A stretch of DNA of 64,000 nt from Thiodiazotropha sp040793985. Lineage in GTDB: Bacteria > Pseudomonadota > Gammaproteobacteria > Chromatiales > Chromatiaceae. Made by a program: the position numbers and the translations under genes. The notes below the pieces were generated by a model. That model worked only from the letters and a program-made list of their open reading frames with translations, had not been told where the DNA came from and did no database searches. The DNA lies in contig JBFNJI010000002.1 of NCBI GenBank assembly GCA_040793985.1, positions 261,943 through 325,942 on the forward strand, read 5' to 3'. Shown piece after piece: positions 41,468 through 50,514 of this stretch (position 1 is its first letter; every line of letters begins with the position of its first letter).

Positions 41468-43846
41468 ATGAAATTCAGTGAAGCCTGGTTGCGTGAATGG
41501 GTCGATCCTGCGGTGACCACACAGGTGTTAGCCGATCAGTTGAGCATGGCGGGTCTCGAGGTCGAGTCCGTGGAGTCCGTCGCTGCCGCCTTCAACGGTG
41601 TTGTTGTGGGTGAGGTGCTGAGCCGGGAACAGCATCCCAATGCCGACAAACTCAGCGTCTGTCGGGTGAGCGTCGGCGACAGTGAATCGCTGCAGATAGT
41701 CTGTGGTGCGGCAAACGTGGCTGCGGGGATGCGCGTGCCTGTAGCTACCGTTGGTGCGCTGCTACCCGGAGATTTCAAGATCAAGAAGGCGAAGTTACGT
41801 GGCGTGGAGTCGTCCGGCATGATCTGTTCCGCCAGCGAGTTGGGCCTGGCCGAAAGCTCGGAGGGCATCATGCCACTACCCGAGGATGCTCCAATAGGTG
41901 ACGATTTTCGGCAATATCTGATGCTCGAGGATAGTGCCATCGATGTCGACCTGACTCCCGATCGGGGGGATTGCCTCGGCCTTGCGGGTATCGCCAGAGA
42001 GGTGGGTGTGATCAACCGCTGTCAGGTGACCCCTCCCGCCATGCAGGCGATCGAGTCGACGATCGATGACCGTGTCGAGGTCGACCTGGTGGCCGACGAT
42101 GCCTGTCCTCGCTATCTCTGCCGGGTGGTGCGTGATGTGGATGTCAATGCTGAGACGCCGCTATGGATGCAGGAGCGGCTACGCCGCAGCGATATACGCA
42201 GCCTGGGCCCAGTGGTGGATGTCACCAACTATGTATTGTTGGAACTCGGTCAGCCGATGCATGGTTTCGACCTGGAGCGTATCAGCGAGAGGATTCGTGT
42301 ACGCATGGCGAGTGCCGGCGAAAAGCTGGTGCTTATCGGCGGACAGGAGGTCGAACTCGATGCAGAAACACTGGTCATCGCGGATGCCGGGCAAGCCGTG
42401 GCTTTGGCTGGCATCATGGGGGGTGAGGCCTCGGCAGTGAACGAAACAACCCGCCATATTCTCCTCGAGAGTGCGTTTTTCGCGCCCACCGCAATAAGCG
42501 GTAAAGCCAGGAGCTATGGCCTGCATACCGATTCGTCCCACCGATTTGAGCGTGGTGTTGATCCCCAGCTTCAGGCCAGGGCGATGGAGCGTGCCACTGC
42601 TCTGTTGCTGGAAATAGCCGGCGGTCGGCCAGGTCCCGTGGTGGAGGTTGCGAACGAGGAGCGGATCGAACCGCGGCCGCGCATCGAACTCAGGGCTGAA
42701 CGGGTCAACAAGCTGCTGGGTGTCGATATCGATGGCGACGAGGTGAGCGATATCCTGAAACGGCTTGATATGGCTGTGGACAAGACGGAACGGGGCTGGC
42801 GGGTAAGGGCCCCCAGCAGCCGTTTTGATATCGCCATCGAAGAGGACCTGATTGAAGAGATTGGACGTATCTATGGTTATGCGCGGATACCCGCCAATCG
42901 GGGAGTCTCTGCAATGGAGATGCGGGAAAAACCCGAAGTCGATTTTGATCTGAACCGGGCCAAAATGCTGCTTGTGGGTCGCGACTACCAGGAGGTCATC
43001 ACCTACAGTTTTGTAAGTCCCGAGAACGAAGCCCTGATCGATCCTGAAAAGAGCGCTATCCGGCTGGCCAACCCTATCTCAACCGACATGTCGGTGATGC
43101 GGACCTCGACCTGGCCCGGTCTGCTGCAGACGGCGCGTTACAACCAGTCGAGGCAGCAGCAGAGGGTGCGTATCTTCGAGACCGGTCTCTGTTTCTTCAG
43201 GGAGGCGGGCGAGATCAGACAGGAGTCGGTACTGGGTGGACTGATTGCGGGGGACCGCTTCCAGGAGCAGTGGAGCGGGGTGAGCCAGGCTGCCGATTTC
43301 TATGATCTGAAGGCCGATGTGGAAGCGCTGCTGTCACTCAGCGGCCGACGGGATGACTATGAATTTGTCACCGCCGATCACCCGGCGCTCCATCCCGGCC
43401 AGTCTGCCGCAGTCACCCTTGGCGGCGACACCATCGGACTGATCGGGATGTTGCACCCTGAAATCGAGAAACAGCTCGATCTCAACGGTCCCGTCTTTGT
43501 TTTCGAAATCAAGTTGGAAAAAGTGGCCGAGGGAAGGCTTCCAGCCTTCGAATCCCTTTCCAAATTTCCCTCGATCCGCAGGGATGTCGCCATTGTTGTC
43601 GACAAATCTGTCACTTATGAGTCGATTAGGAATCTTATTCGTGATGAATCCGGCAAAATAGTTACAGACATACTCTTGTTTGATGTCTATACTGGGGAAA
43701 ACATAGATTCGGGACGAAAAAGTCTCGCATTGGGATTGATTTTACAGGAAAAATCACACACTCTTACAGATAAAGAAGTGGAGGATGTGGTCGCTAAGGT
43801 TTTAAATCGTTTGGCCGATGATTTTGGCGCAAAACTCAGAGACTAG
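41468..43846 (+). CDS. pheT: phenylalanyl-tRNA synthetase beta subunit
   Basis: 792 residues (typical 790-800). N-terminal tRNA-binding domain (about 40-150, EQHPNADKLSVCRV), B3/B4 editing region (LGPVVDVTNYVLLELGQPMHGFD), B5 domain, inactive synthetase-like core and C-terminal anticodon-binding domain (FPSIRRDVAIVVD). Follows pheS and precedes ihfA. Confidence 0.98.
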   Translation: MKFSEAWLREWVDPAVTTQVLADQLSMAGLEVESVESVAAAFNGVVVGEVLSREQHPNADKLSVCRVSVGDSESLQIVCGAANVAAGMRVPVATVGALLPGDFKIKKAKLRGVESSGMICSASELGLAESSEGIMPLPEDAPIGDDFRQYLMLEDSAIDVDLTPDRGDCLGLAGIAREVGVINRCQVTPPAMQAIESTIDDRVEVDLVADDACPRYLCRVVRDVDVNAETPLWMQERLRRSDIRSLGPVVDVTNYVLLELGQPMHGFDLERISERIRVRMASAGEKLVLIGGQEVELDAETLVIADAGQAVALAGIMGGEASAVNETTRHILLESAFFAPTAISGKARSYGLHTDSSHRFERGVDPQLQARAMERATALLLEIAGGRPGPVVEVANEERIEPRPRIELRAERVNKLLGVDIDGDEVSDILKRLDMAVDKTERGWRVRAPSSRFDIAIEEDLIEEIGRIYGYARIPANRGVSAMEMREKPEVDFDLNRAKMLLVGRDYQEVITYSFVSPENEALIDPEKSAIRLANPISTDMSVMRTSTWPGLLQTARYNQSRQQQRVRIFETGLCFFREAGEIRQESVLGGLIAGDRFQEQWSGVSQAADFYDLKADVEALLSLSGRRDDYEFVTADHPALHPGQSAAVTLGGDTIGLIGMLHPEIEKQLDLNGPVFVFEIKLEKVAEGRLPAFESLSKFPSIRRDVAIVVDKSVTYESIRNLIRDESGKIVTDILLFDVYTGENIDSGRKSLALGLILQEKSHTLTDKEVEDVVAKVLNRLADDFGAKLRD

Positions 43847-43857
43847 GGTAGACGGAG

Positions 43858-44160
43858 ATGGCACTAACAAAAGCAGACATGGCCGCCAGGCTTTTTGACG
43901 AGCTTGGTTTGAACAAACGTGAGGCCAAAGAGATGGTTGAGATGTTCTTCGAGGAGATCCGCCAATCTCTTGAACGTGGTGGACAGGTGAAACTTTCCGG
44001 TTTTGGAAATTTCGATCTGCGTGAGAAAAAACAGAGACCCGGACGAAACCCCAAGACAGGCAAGGAGATACCCATCTCCGCACGTCGTGTGGTCACTTTC
44101 AGACCCGGTCAAAAATTAAAGGCACGAGTGGAAGCCTATGCTGGATCCGAGCAGCAGTAA
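43858..44160 (+). CDS. ihfA: integration host factor alpha subunit
   Basis: 100-residue DNA-bending protein. ALTKADMAARLFDELGLNKREAKEMVE and GFGNFDLREKKQRPGRNPKTGKEIPI, with the intercalating Pro on the beta-arm, match IHF-alpha rather than HU. Pairs with IHF-beta encoded elsewhere. 11 bases after pheT; overlaps the MerR-type gene by 23 bases. Confidence 0.97.
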   Translation: MALTKADMAARLFDELGLNKREAKEMVEMFFEEIRQSLERGGQVKLSGFGNFDLREKKQRPGRNPKTGKEIPISARRVVTFRPGQKLKARVEAYAGSEQQ

Positions 44161-44497
44161 TCTAGATTTACCCGCAATACCGGGCAAACGCTACTTTACC
44201 ATCGGCGAGGTAAGTGACCTCTGCCAGGTGAAACCCCATGTCTTGCGCTATTGGGAGCAGGAGTTTCCCCAGCTCAAGCCGGTGAAACGGCGGGGTAACA
44301 GACGTTACTATCAGCGTCACGATGTCATCATGATCAGGCAGATACGCAGTCTCCTGTATGAACAGGGATTTACCATCGGCGGTGCCCGTCAGCAACTCTC
44401 CGGTGATACGGCAAAGGAAGACCTGCAGCAGAGTCAGCAGATCATCAAGCAGTTACGCAGTGAGTTGGAAGAGGTTCTGCAGATCCTCAAGCGATAG
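44138..44497 (+). CDS. MerR-family transcriptional regulator
   Basis: 119 residues. A MerR-type HTH (YFTIGEVSDLCQVKPHVLRYWEQEFPQLKPVKRRGNRRYYQRHDV) is followed by a short helical coil (residues 85-118) and no effector domain or metal-binding cysteines. This gene follows ihfA in most gammaproteobacteria, overlapping it, yet its targets are undefined. A 7-bp hairpin (44580-44599) without a T-run lies downstream. Confidence 0.93.
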   Translation: MLDPSSSNLDLPAIPGKRYFTIGEVSDLCQVKPHVLRYWEQEFPQLKPVKRRGNRRYYQRHDVIMIRQIRSLLYEQGFTIGGARQQLSGDTAKEDLQQSQQIIKQLRSELEEVLQILKR

Positions 44498-44686
44498 TGA
44501 TTAGCTTTCGCCCTGTCCGCTATTAGATGCTATTTGCGGGTATTATGTCTCGTAACTGACTATAGCCAAATTAGTCGCATGCCGGTTCAAGCACCGGCAA
44601 TTGCACCTATCCGCGTTCATTTGCCGGGCTCTCTATAAATCATGTTGTATTCACTCGCGTCCTGTTGCGAAAAGCGCTTTTTCACA

Positions 44687-44715
44687 TTGACATCAGCCGC
44701 TTAACTGCCTAGTAT
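44687..44715 (+). promoter_or_regulatory. sigma70 promoter of tRNA-Pro
   Basis: Consensus TTGACA, a 17-base spacer and TAGTAT, ending 11 bases before the tRNA 5' end. Confidence 0.85.
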
Positions 44716-44726
44716 TGCCGCTCTTT

Positions 44727-44803
44727 CCGGGCGTAGCGCAGTCTGGTAGCGCACTACAATGGGGTTGTAGGGGTCGGGTGTTCGAATCACCCCGCCCGGA
44801 CCA
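44727..44803 (+). tRNA. tRNA-Pro (anticodon GGG)
   Basis: 77-nt cloverleaf with encoded CCA. Acceptor arm CCGGGCG pairs with CGCCCGG; the anticodon stem CTACA/TGTAG encloses loop ATGGGGT with anticodon GGG; T-loop GTTCGAA. Discriminator A. Confidence 0.97.
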
Positions 44804-45198
44804 AATTAGCCTAACAAATACTGAGGGTTAGCAGTTTGTTGCTAACCTTCTTTTTGTATCCCAGTGGGCTGACAGTCCGAGTAATACAATCGGGCTTACC
44901 TATAACTACTTCCCAATCTGTTCCCCTTCCCCGGGAATATCCATCGCAGATACTTAGACGATAGCCAGCGGGCCGGTGTGGGCGCGGAGTTCGTTTACCT
45001 CCGGATAGCTCAAAAGAGCGCACCTATGCAGACTTCCGACAGACAGCAAGCCGCCGATCACCCTCTAGCAGCTGTTGCATTACACGGTGACCATTCGATA
45101 GCGCGGAATACACCCCGTTTCGCCGGCGGTGCATGTCAATTCAGCTCATCGCAGCTATAGTTCAGAGAGAGTGGGGTTGTGATGAGAGTGAATGCTGC
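44804..45198. other. intergenic region after tRNA-Pro
   Basis: Holds the tRNA-Pro terminator (44826-44855). The remaining 340 bases show no recognisable gene, relic or repeat; a 60-codon frame at 44978-45160 has no ribosome site and no family resemblance. Confidence 0.5.
44826..44855 (+). terminator. intrinsic terminator of tRNA-Pro
   Basis: GGTTAGCA pairs perfectly with TGCTAACC over a 6-base loop and is followed by TTCTTTTT. Confidence 0.9.
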
Positions 45199-46218
45199 AT
45201 GTTTTCATTTATCAAACGTTTGATTTCGACGGACGAGCGTCATGCTTCTGTCTACTCCCGTGATGAATTGGATCGCCACATCGACGTGGCAGTGGAGAAC
45301 TTCGACTCCCGCCTGAAGCTGATCTCAGGATATCGTAAAAAGCTCATGCCGGCAGTTGAGCAGGCACTCGCGCATATCGATACTTTGATTGCACAGCTTC
45401 CAGGCCCAATCGATGTGAATCACAAAGCCTACTCCAATGATTCCCGTGTTTACGCCTATTTCGGCTCTGTAGATCAGATGGAACACCTATTCAGCCACTC
45501 ACAGGAGTTTCGTGACTTCGCGAAAAAACCGGAAAGTTTTTCACTCACGCATGGCTATGCCTTGATGGTGATGAGTCGGGAGGAGAAAAGCGTACTGGGT
45601 CATGCCCAAAGGGGGGATATGATTCAGAGCGAGGTCATGCAGCAAGTCGTGAATTTTACGGGACACCAATTGGCGAAGCCGTCAGATTCCGAGGAGGGGG
45701 TCAGGTACGATTTGCGCGAACGCGCCTTTCAGCACCTGGTCGCGGAAGCTGTCCTCAAGGTAGCTCGACACACGGAGGAGAAGGCCGATCTTGAACGCGA
45801 ACGCATCCACTTAAAGATGGAGCTGAAGACGCTGCGAGCTGAACATGGTGCGTTGGATTTTGTAGCGGATGAGATAGATCAGACTCAAAACAAGGTCGGT
45901 CAGCTGAGAAAACGGCTGGCCGAGGTTGAGTTGAAGCACGATCATGCATCGAGAGGACTGCAGACCATCAATGATTATCTGGAGTTACTGATAAATGTTC
46001 TCAATCACTCGGATGTGTATTGCGGCTTGGAAAACAGAACCGACTGCCTGGGCCAGCACAATGTTGTGGTCGACCCCGATATCGGCAGCGAAGTCCCCTA
46101 TGCCGAGATCCGTATCGGGGAACTGCATCGCTATGGCGTAATAGTGAAATATCCCTTGAGTGAACTGAAGGATCAGAGCCGCATCGCCAGCCGCATGAAA
46201 TCGATCTATGGGTACTGA
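45199..46218 (+). CDS. unknown soluble protein with a coiled-coil centre
   Basis: 339 residues from ATG 45199 (an earlier in-frame start at 45133 has no ribosome site). No signal peptide or membrane helix. The central part (about residues 185-275: EEKADLERERIHLKMELKTLRAE, DQTQNKVGQLRKRLAEVELKHDHASRGLQ) is strongly heptad-like. The N-terminal part reads as a helical domain with YAYFGSVDQMEHLFSHSQEF; the C-terminal part is a small mixed domain ending YGVIVKYPLSELKDQSRI. Not a family I recognise. It stands alone between tRNA-Pro and a chemoreceptor gene facing it. Confidence 0.8.
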   Translation: MFSFIKRLISTDERHASVYSRDELDRHIDVAVENFDSRLKLISGYRKKLMPAVEQALAHIDTLIAQLPGPIDVNHKAYSNDSRVYAYFGSVDQMEHLFSHSQEFRDFAKKPESFSLTHGYALMVMSREEKSVLGHAQRGDMIQSEVMQQVVNFTGHQLAKPSDSEEGVRYDLRERAFQHLVAEAVLKVARHTEEKADLERERIHLKMELKTLRAEHGALDFVADEIDQTQNKVGQLRKRLAEVELKHDHASRGLQTINDYLELLINVLNHSDVYCGLENRTDCLGQHNVVVDPDIGSEVPYAEIRIGELHRYGVIVKYPLSELKDQSRIASRMKSIYGY

Positions 46219-46254
46219 ATCGTAATCATCAGAGCAGCCTATAATGTTAGCTCG

Positions 46255-46416
46255 TTGGTGCTTGCAACTCAGCAGGAATTGTCGGCCGATAATCGAGGAA
46301 CCTGCGAGCGGATCCTCGATCACCTGAAGCACAATGCCGAAACCAGCGAGCCCAGGGTGCCACCCGAAAGCCGGGCATCGCTGCTGACTTTAAATCTTGT
46401 TGTATCTACACTTTAA
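46255..46416 (+). pseudogene. possible decayed gene end, 53 codons
   Basis: A frame opening at TTG 46255 reads LSADNRGTCERILDHLKHN, then SEPRVPPESRASLLTL and stops at 46414. The residue pattern looks protein-like but there is no start context, no ribosome site and it runs 11 bases into the end of the chemoreceptor gene. It may be the remnant of a deleted gene. Confidence 0.25.
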
Positions 46417-48100
46417 ACTGTTTAACCGAAGCCTGAAGCTCTTGTGCAAGTTGAGATACGACAAGCCCTTGTTGCTCAGTCTGCTCTGCCCGGGCAGCCG
46501 TCTGTTCCGATACCTGGCTTATGGTGGCTATCCCTTCATTCACATCAGAGGCCACCTGGCGCTGGTCATCCGTGGCGTCTGCTATTTTGGAGTTGATCTC
46601 AGAGATGAGATCGACGGCACGCGTAATGGAGTCCAGAGACACACCTGCCTGTTTTGCCTGCTCAGCAGTTTCGTGGCCACGGGTTCGACCTGAATTCATG
46701 GCATTAACCGCTTGTTCGGCGCCGGTCTGCAGTCTTTGAATGATGGCCTGTATTTCTTGTGTCGATTCCTGAGTACGCGTTGCGAGGGTTCTGACTTCAT
46801 CGGCAACTACAGCAAATCCACGGCCCTGCTCTCCCGCTCTGGCAGCTTCAATGGCGGCATTTAGCGCCAGCAGATTGGTCTGCTCGGCAATACTCTTAAT
46901 GACATCGAGTACACCGCCAATATCTTCACTGTCCTTTTGGAAACCGTTGATAATGCTGGCAGCCGTATCAATCTCTTCAGCCAGCGAGGTGATGCTGTTG
47001 ATGGTCATGCGCAGGTCTTCACTGCCTTTGACAGACTCTTTTTCAGCCGAACCCGTTGCCGCTTCCGCTTCACAGGCGCTCTCTGCGACACTATCTACAG
47101 TGACAGAAAGATTCTGAATGGCATGCACGATGTCTTCTGTTTTGGTTTTTTGATGAAGAACGCCGGAGCTCGACTCTTTCGTCATCTCAAGCATTTGGGC
47201 GGTTGCATCCCCCATCTTTGCAGTGGAGCCTTTGACATTTCCCACCAACACCTGCAATTTATCCATAAATACGTTAAACCAATGAGATAGTTCACCCAAT
47301 TCATTGTTTGCATCTTCCTTGAGCCGTTTCGTCAGATCACCTTCACCTTCGGCAATATCCTTAATCCGTTCACGCATGAGGGAAATCGGCCGATTTATCA
47401 CAAGATAGGTGTTTAATGAAGTAATGAACACAACGACAACTGAGATTACGATGATCACCAGTAGCAGCCGTTTGCTCTCTTCCGCGTTCAGTGCAGATAT
47501 TGCCGAGTCTTGCACAATGACCTCTGAGGCGGCTTCTGCCTGAACAGATTTTTCCTTGAATGTCTCAGCAAACGACTGCAACTCTATCGCCACCTTGGCT
47601 TGACGTCCGCCTTCCAATGCCGCCTTCTCAAATTCACCGACAATGCTGCGCACACGTGGCAGAGACTCTTTTCTCAACTGCTCATAGATATCTTCGATTT
47701 CCAGCATCAGCATGGTGGGATCTTCCTCCCCACTCTCAATCAATGCATTTAGATTCATTACCATCTTCTCAAATGCCGATTGAATCATGCCCATATCGGA
47801 GACATTCGTTTTGAGCATTTTAATCAGTGTTTTATTCATATCCTCACTGAGTTTAGAGGCTGTAGACGACGCAAGTCTGGAACCTTGCTCAACCTCTCCC
47901 ACCACAGCGCGAATATCCGCTGCCTGACCTGCTGCCTTAGAAAGATCATCCGTGGTACGTCCTAATTGATAAAGCGCAAACAGGGTGGTGAATAACATTA
48001 GGGCGATGAACAATGACATCCCCATAAAAAGTAAAGTTCGGATCTTGAATCGTTCAAAGAAAATACAGACGATTCTGACGTACCCGGATGAGATTGACAT
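46406..48100 (-). CDS. methyl-accepting chemotaxis protein
   Basis: 564-residue chemoreceptor. Membrane helix at about 22-46, a periplasmic helical sensor (about 47-210), second helix at about 212-232, HAMP (about 233-287) and a long signalling hairpin whose tip reads IAEQTNLLALNAAIEAARAGEQGRGFAVVADEVR, with adaptation-region glutamines on both sides. It lacks a C-terminal CheR-binding pentapeptide. AGAGGTGA precedes the ATG. It lies 29 bases downstream of a secreted P-box protein on the same strand, which may be its ligand-binding partner. Confidence 0.95.
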   Translation of the reverse strand: MSISSGYVRIVCIFFERFKIRTLLFMGMSLFIALMLFTTLFALYQLGRTTDDLSKAAGQAADIRAVVGEVEQGSRLASSTASKLSEDMNKTLIKMLKTNVSDMGMIQSAFEKMVMNLNALIESGEEDPTMLMLEIEDIYEQLRKESLPRVRSIVGEFEKAALEGGRQAKVAIELQSFAETFKEKSVQAEAASEVIVQDSAISALNAEESKRLLLVIIVISVVVVFITSLNTYLVINRPISLMRERIKDIAEGEGDLTKRLKEDANNELGELSHWFNVFMDKLQVLVGNVKGSTAKMGDATAQMLEMTKESSSGVLHQKTKTEDIVHAIQNLSVTVDSVAESACEAEAATGSAEKESVKGSEDLRMTINSITSLAEEIDTAASIINGFQKDSEDIGGVLDVIKSIAEQTNLLALNAAIEAARAGEQGRGFAVVADEVRTLATRTQESTQEIQAIIQRLQTGAEQAVNAMNSGRTRGHETAEQAKQAGVSLDSITRAVDLISEINSKIADATDDQRQVASDVNEGIATISQVSEQTAARAEQTEQQGLVVSQLAQELQASVKQFKV

Positions 48101-48129
48101 ATCAAGTCACCTCTTTTTGGATCATACAA

Positions 48130-48993
48130 TTACTGCTCTAGCTGTTCGTACATTTTGACTGCTTTGTTCATCTCTTTGAGCAGAGGCAGATTGAGTTTTG
48201 ACATTTGCACAAGATCATCCTTTGCGACACCTTTCACATCCACGCTTGAAGCTCTCTCAACGACGGGTTGAAAGTCCTTCCACAACTTTTTGACAACACC
48301 CAGCTGCGTGCGAATAGCCTCATCCTTTGTGCCTGGAAGTTCCAAATCGGTATCACCATCCAACAGCCCCTTCAGGGTTCTATCGAACAGCGAGGCCGTG
48401 CTACGAAGATTTGACTTGTTTTCATCCACCTGATGACCCAGGGCGACGAGCGACATCTCTTTCGACATCTTCTGTGTCAACATCCGTTGCTTACCCGCGA
48501 GATTGATAACGATACCTGCACTCTTTCCGGTAGCCTTCTTGGCTTCCTTCTCATACAGGCGCACGGCTGTATTCATGTTTTTCAGCAGTGGCAGATTGAG
48601 TTCGGCAATTTTAGCGATGTCAACTTTGTTGCCGGCAACCACATCTGAAACAACACTGTGAAACTCAGTCCAAAGCTTTTCTATCTTGGCCAACTGCTTC
48701 AGTATCACCTTCCCTTCAGTAGGAGGTAATCCCATATCGGCGTTGCCATCACGCAATCCCGTCAATGTGGTATCGAACAGTTTGGCAGTCTTGGCAAGAT
48801 TTGCCCTATTTCCTTCGGCATCCACATTATTGGCAATCAGCAACATCTCCTTAGACATCTTTTGTGTCAACATCCTTTGCCGACCAGAGAGATTTATAAC
48901 AATGGCGTATTCACTTGCCGTCACGGCCAATACGTCACCTATGACAACAAACATAAGAATGAGAATGGATAGCGGAATGCTGATCTTTTTCAT
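48130..48993 (-). CDS. secreted protein with two PilJ/NarX-type P-box repeats
   Basis: 287 residues: signal peptide (about 1-24, VLA|VT), then two tandem copies of the type IV pili methyl-accepting chemotaxis N-terminal domain. Each begins with an almost identical segment, INLSGRQRMLTQKMSKEM (near 33) and INLAGKQRMLTQKMSKEM (near 163), and ends LNLPLLKNMNTAV / LNLPLLKEMNKAV. This segment resembles the nitrate-binding P-box of NarX/NarQ. There is no membrane anchor or output domain, so it is probably a periplasmic ligand-binding subunit for the adjacent chemoreceptor. Ligand (nitrate, nitrite or other) is inferred only. Confidence 0.88.
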   Translation of the reverse strand: MKKISIPLSILILMFVVIGDVLAVTASEYAIVINLSGRQRMLTQKMSKEMLLIANNVDAEGNRANLAKTAKLFDTTLTGLRDGNADMGLPPTEGKVILKQLAKIEKLWTEFHSVVSDVVAGNKVDIAKIAELNLPLLKNMNTAVRLYEKEAKKATGKSAGIVINLAGKQRMLTQKMSKEMSLVALGHQVDENKSNLRSTASLFDRTLKGLLDGDTDLELPGTKDEAIRTQLGVVKKLWKDFQPVVERASSVDVKGVAKDDLVQMSKLNLPLLKEMNKAVKMYEQLEQ

Positions 48994-49378
48994 GGCTTCG
49001 CCCCTTGTGACTCTAAAAGGATATTTGGAATACTGCCTTAAAATCTATCGTCAAAATGCAACGTGAACTTAATTAGAAAAATACTACTGAAGAAAATATA
49101 TCAATATAGAAATGCTATAAAATTGGCTGTAAATCAGACGATTCCAGCACAATTGTCCGGAATGGACTTATTCATGTGCGATATGTCACAACTCACTTTG
49201 CGAACGTCGCCAGCAATCACGCTCGGCTGCGGAGAGAAGGGGACCGATTATCGGCGTGCCTGGCGCCGTGTCAGCCGGATTCGGGGGAGTAGTGCGCGGT
49301 TGCCAGGCGAATCAACAGCAGTCGGCTGCCACCGATCCTGGGTGAAGAGGTAGTATGCACTCCCTCTGTTTCGTGCAT
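48994..49378. other. intergenic region, no gene recognised
   Basis: AT-rich promoter-like DNA near 49050-49150 serves the leftward P-box gene; the GC-rich remainder up to the soxL terminator shows no gene or relic. Confidence 0.5.
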
Positions 49379-49403
49379 AAAAAAAGGCTGCCTTACGGCA
49401 GCC
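49379..49403 (-). terminator. intrinsic terminator of the sox operon
   Basis: On the minus strand GGCTGCC and GGCAGCC pair over GTAA and are followed by seven Ts, 31 bases past the soxL stop. Confidence 0.92.
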
Positions 49404-49434
49404 CCTGTTGCTAGATTGAGAGCTTGGATCGATC

Positions 49435-50106
49435 TCAGTGATTGACGGTAGTGAGTCCCAGGCTGACCCAGTCCTGCATACCGCCCCGATACCACTTCAG
49501 CTTGTACGCAGGATATCCGAGTTTGATCAGGGTTTTGATATTGCTTGCCGACTGTGGACACCAGATACCGTTACAGAAGAGTACCAGGGTTTTGGCGTTA
49601 CGGAAGTCGAGATTGCCGTTAACCTCCTGAACCCCTAGTTGATCGACCAATATGTCATGCACGCCATCCGCTTCTGCGGCGACCTCAAAGGTGCCCTCAA
49701 GGTCAACGTTGATCTTGTTCCAAGGGATGTTGACCGAGCCCGGTATGGTGCCGCGGATGATCCAATCCGGGGTGCGGGAGTCGATCACCAGGACCTTGCG
49801 ATCGCCGTCTCCGACTCTCTTCAGATAACCGAGTACCTCCAGCTCGCCCACGGTCTCAACACCGGCGGCGACAGTCGAGGGTTGGATACAGAATGGGGGA
49901 CAATGGCGTGCAACCTTGGCGAAGGTCCCCGGGATCTTCGCAGTTTTATCGGCTGAACGGCTGATAATCACCTTTTCCCCACCGTGTGTCACCTCAACAG
50001 ACTGCAGTCCGGGCGTGATCTGGTTGCCATCCCTTGCATAAGGCTGGGTTGTAACTGCTACGCCACTGACAAGTGCGGTAAGCATGAGTGCTTTAACAAA
50101 CTTCAT
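49435..50106 (-). CDS. soxL: SoxL, periplasmic rhodanese-family sulfurtransferase
   Basis: 223 residues. Signal peptide (about 1-24), then a rhodanese domain (about 85-223) with VLVIDSRTPDWIIRGTIPGSVNIPW and an active-site loop LFCNGIWCPQS whose first Cys is the expected persulfide carrier. A CPPFC motif lies in the N-terminal half. Located directly after soxK in the order soxX-soxA-soxK-soxL known from purple sulfur bacteria, where SoxL is thought to release sulfane sulfur during thiosulfate oxidation. Confidence 0.9.
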   Translation of the reverse strand: MKFVKALMLTALVSGVAVTTQPYARDGNQITPGLQSVEVTHGGEKVIISRSADKTAKIPGTFAKVARHCPPFCIQPSTVAAGVETVGELEVLGYLKRVGDGDRKVLVIDSRTPDWIIRGTIPGSVNIPWNKINVDLEGTFEVAAEADGVHDILVDQLGVQEVNGNLDFRNAKTLVLFCNGIWCPQSASNIKTLIKLGYPAYKLKWYRGGMQDWVSLGLTTVNH

Positions 50107-50131
50107 TATGTCTTCCTCCAGGCGTTAGCCA

Positions 50132-50473
50132 TTATTCGTAGTGTAGGTAAGAAGGCATTTTCAGCTCTTTCTGGGACATGGCCTGTTCATAACCCAAATG
50201 TCCCTGCTTGGCTGCCTTGTTGGCAAGCTTGGCGGCCGCCACAAAGTCACCTTTCTTCAGGAGTCCTTTCGCCTTCTTAATCATTTTACTGGTATCACGC
50301 CATTCGCCGCCAACGCTGGCTGCCTGTTTTCTGGCTTCATCCGCAGCTTCAATCAATTTTTTCACCTTTTCGGCGGAAACTTCATCCGCCACGGCTGTGG
50401 TTGCCAGGCTGGAGCCTATCATCCAGGCCAGCAAACTTGAAATGAGTACTGATTTCTTGTGCATCGCTTTCAC
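50132..50473 (-). CDS. soxK: SoxK, SoxXA-binding protein
   Basis: 113 residues: signal peptide ending AVA|DE, then a lysine-rich helical protein with EAADEARKQAASVGGEWRDTSKMIKKAKGLLKKGDFVAAAKLANKAAKQG. This is the family that joins SoxA and SoxX into the SoxXAK cytochrome complex. It sits between soxA and soxL. Confidence 0.93.
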   Translation of the reverse strand: MKAMHKKSVLISSLLAWMIGSSLATTAVADEVSAEKVKKLIEAADEARKQAASVGGEWRDTSKMIKKAKGLLKKGDFVAAAKLANKAAKQGHLGYEQAMSQKELKMPSYLHYE

Positions 50474-50514
50474 TCCGATAGCATAAATCTTTAATCTTTG
50501 GCTGGTGGAAAGTC

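Noticed and set aside
49063..49353. 96-codon frame upstream of the soxL terminator
   Set aside because: No motif or ribosome site, and composition unlike neighbouring genes.
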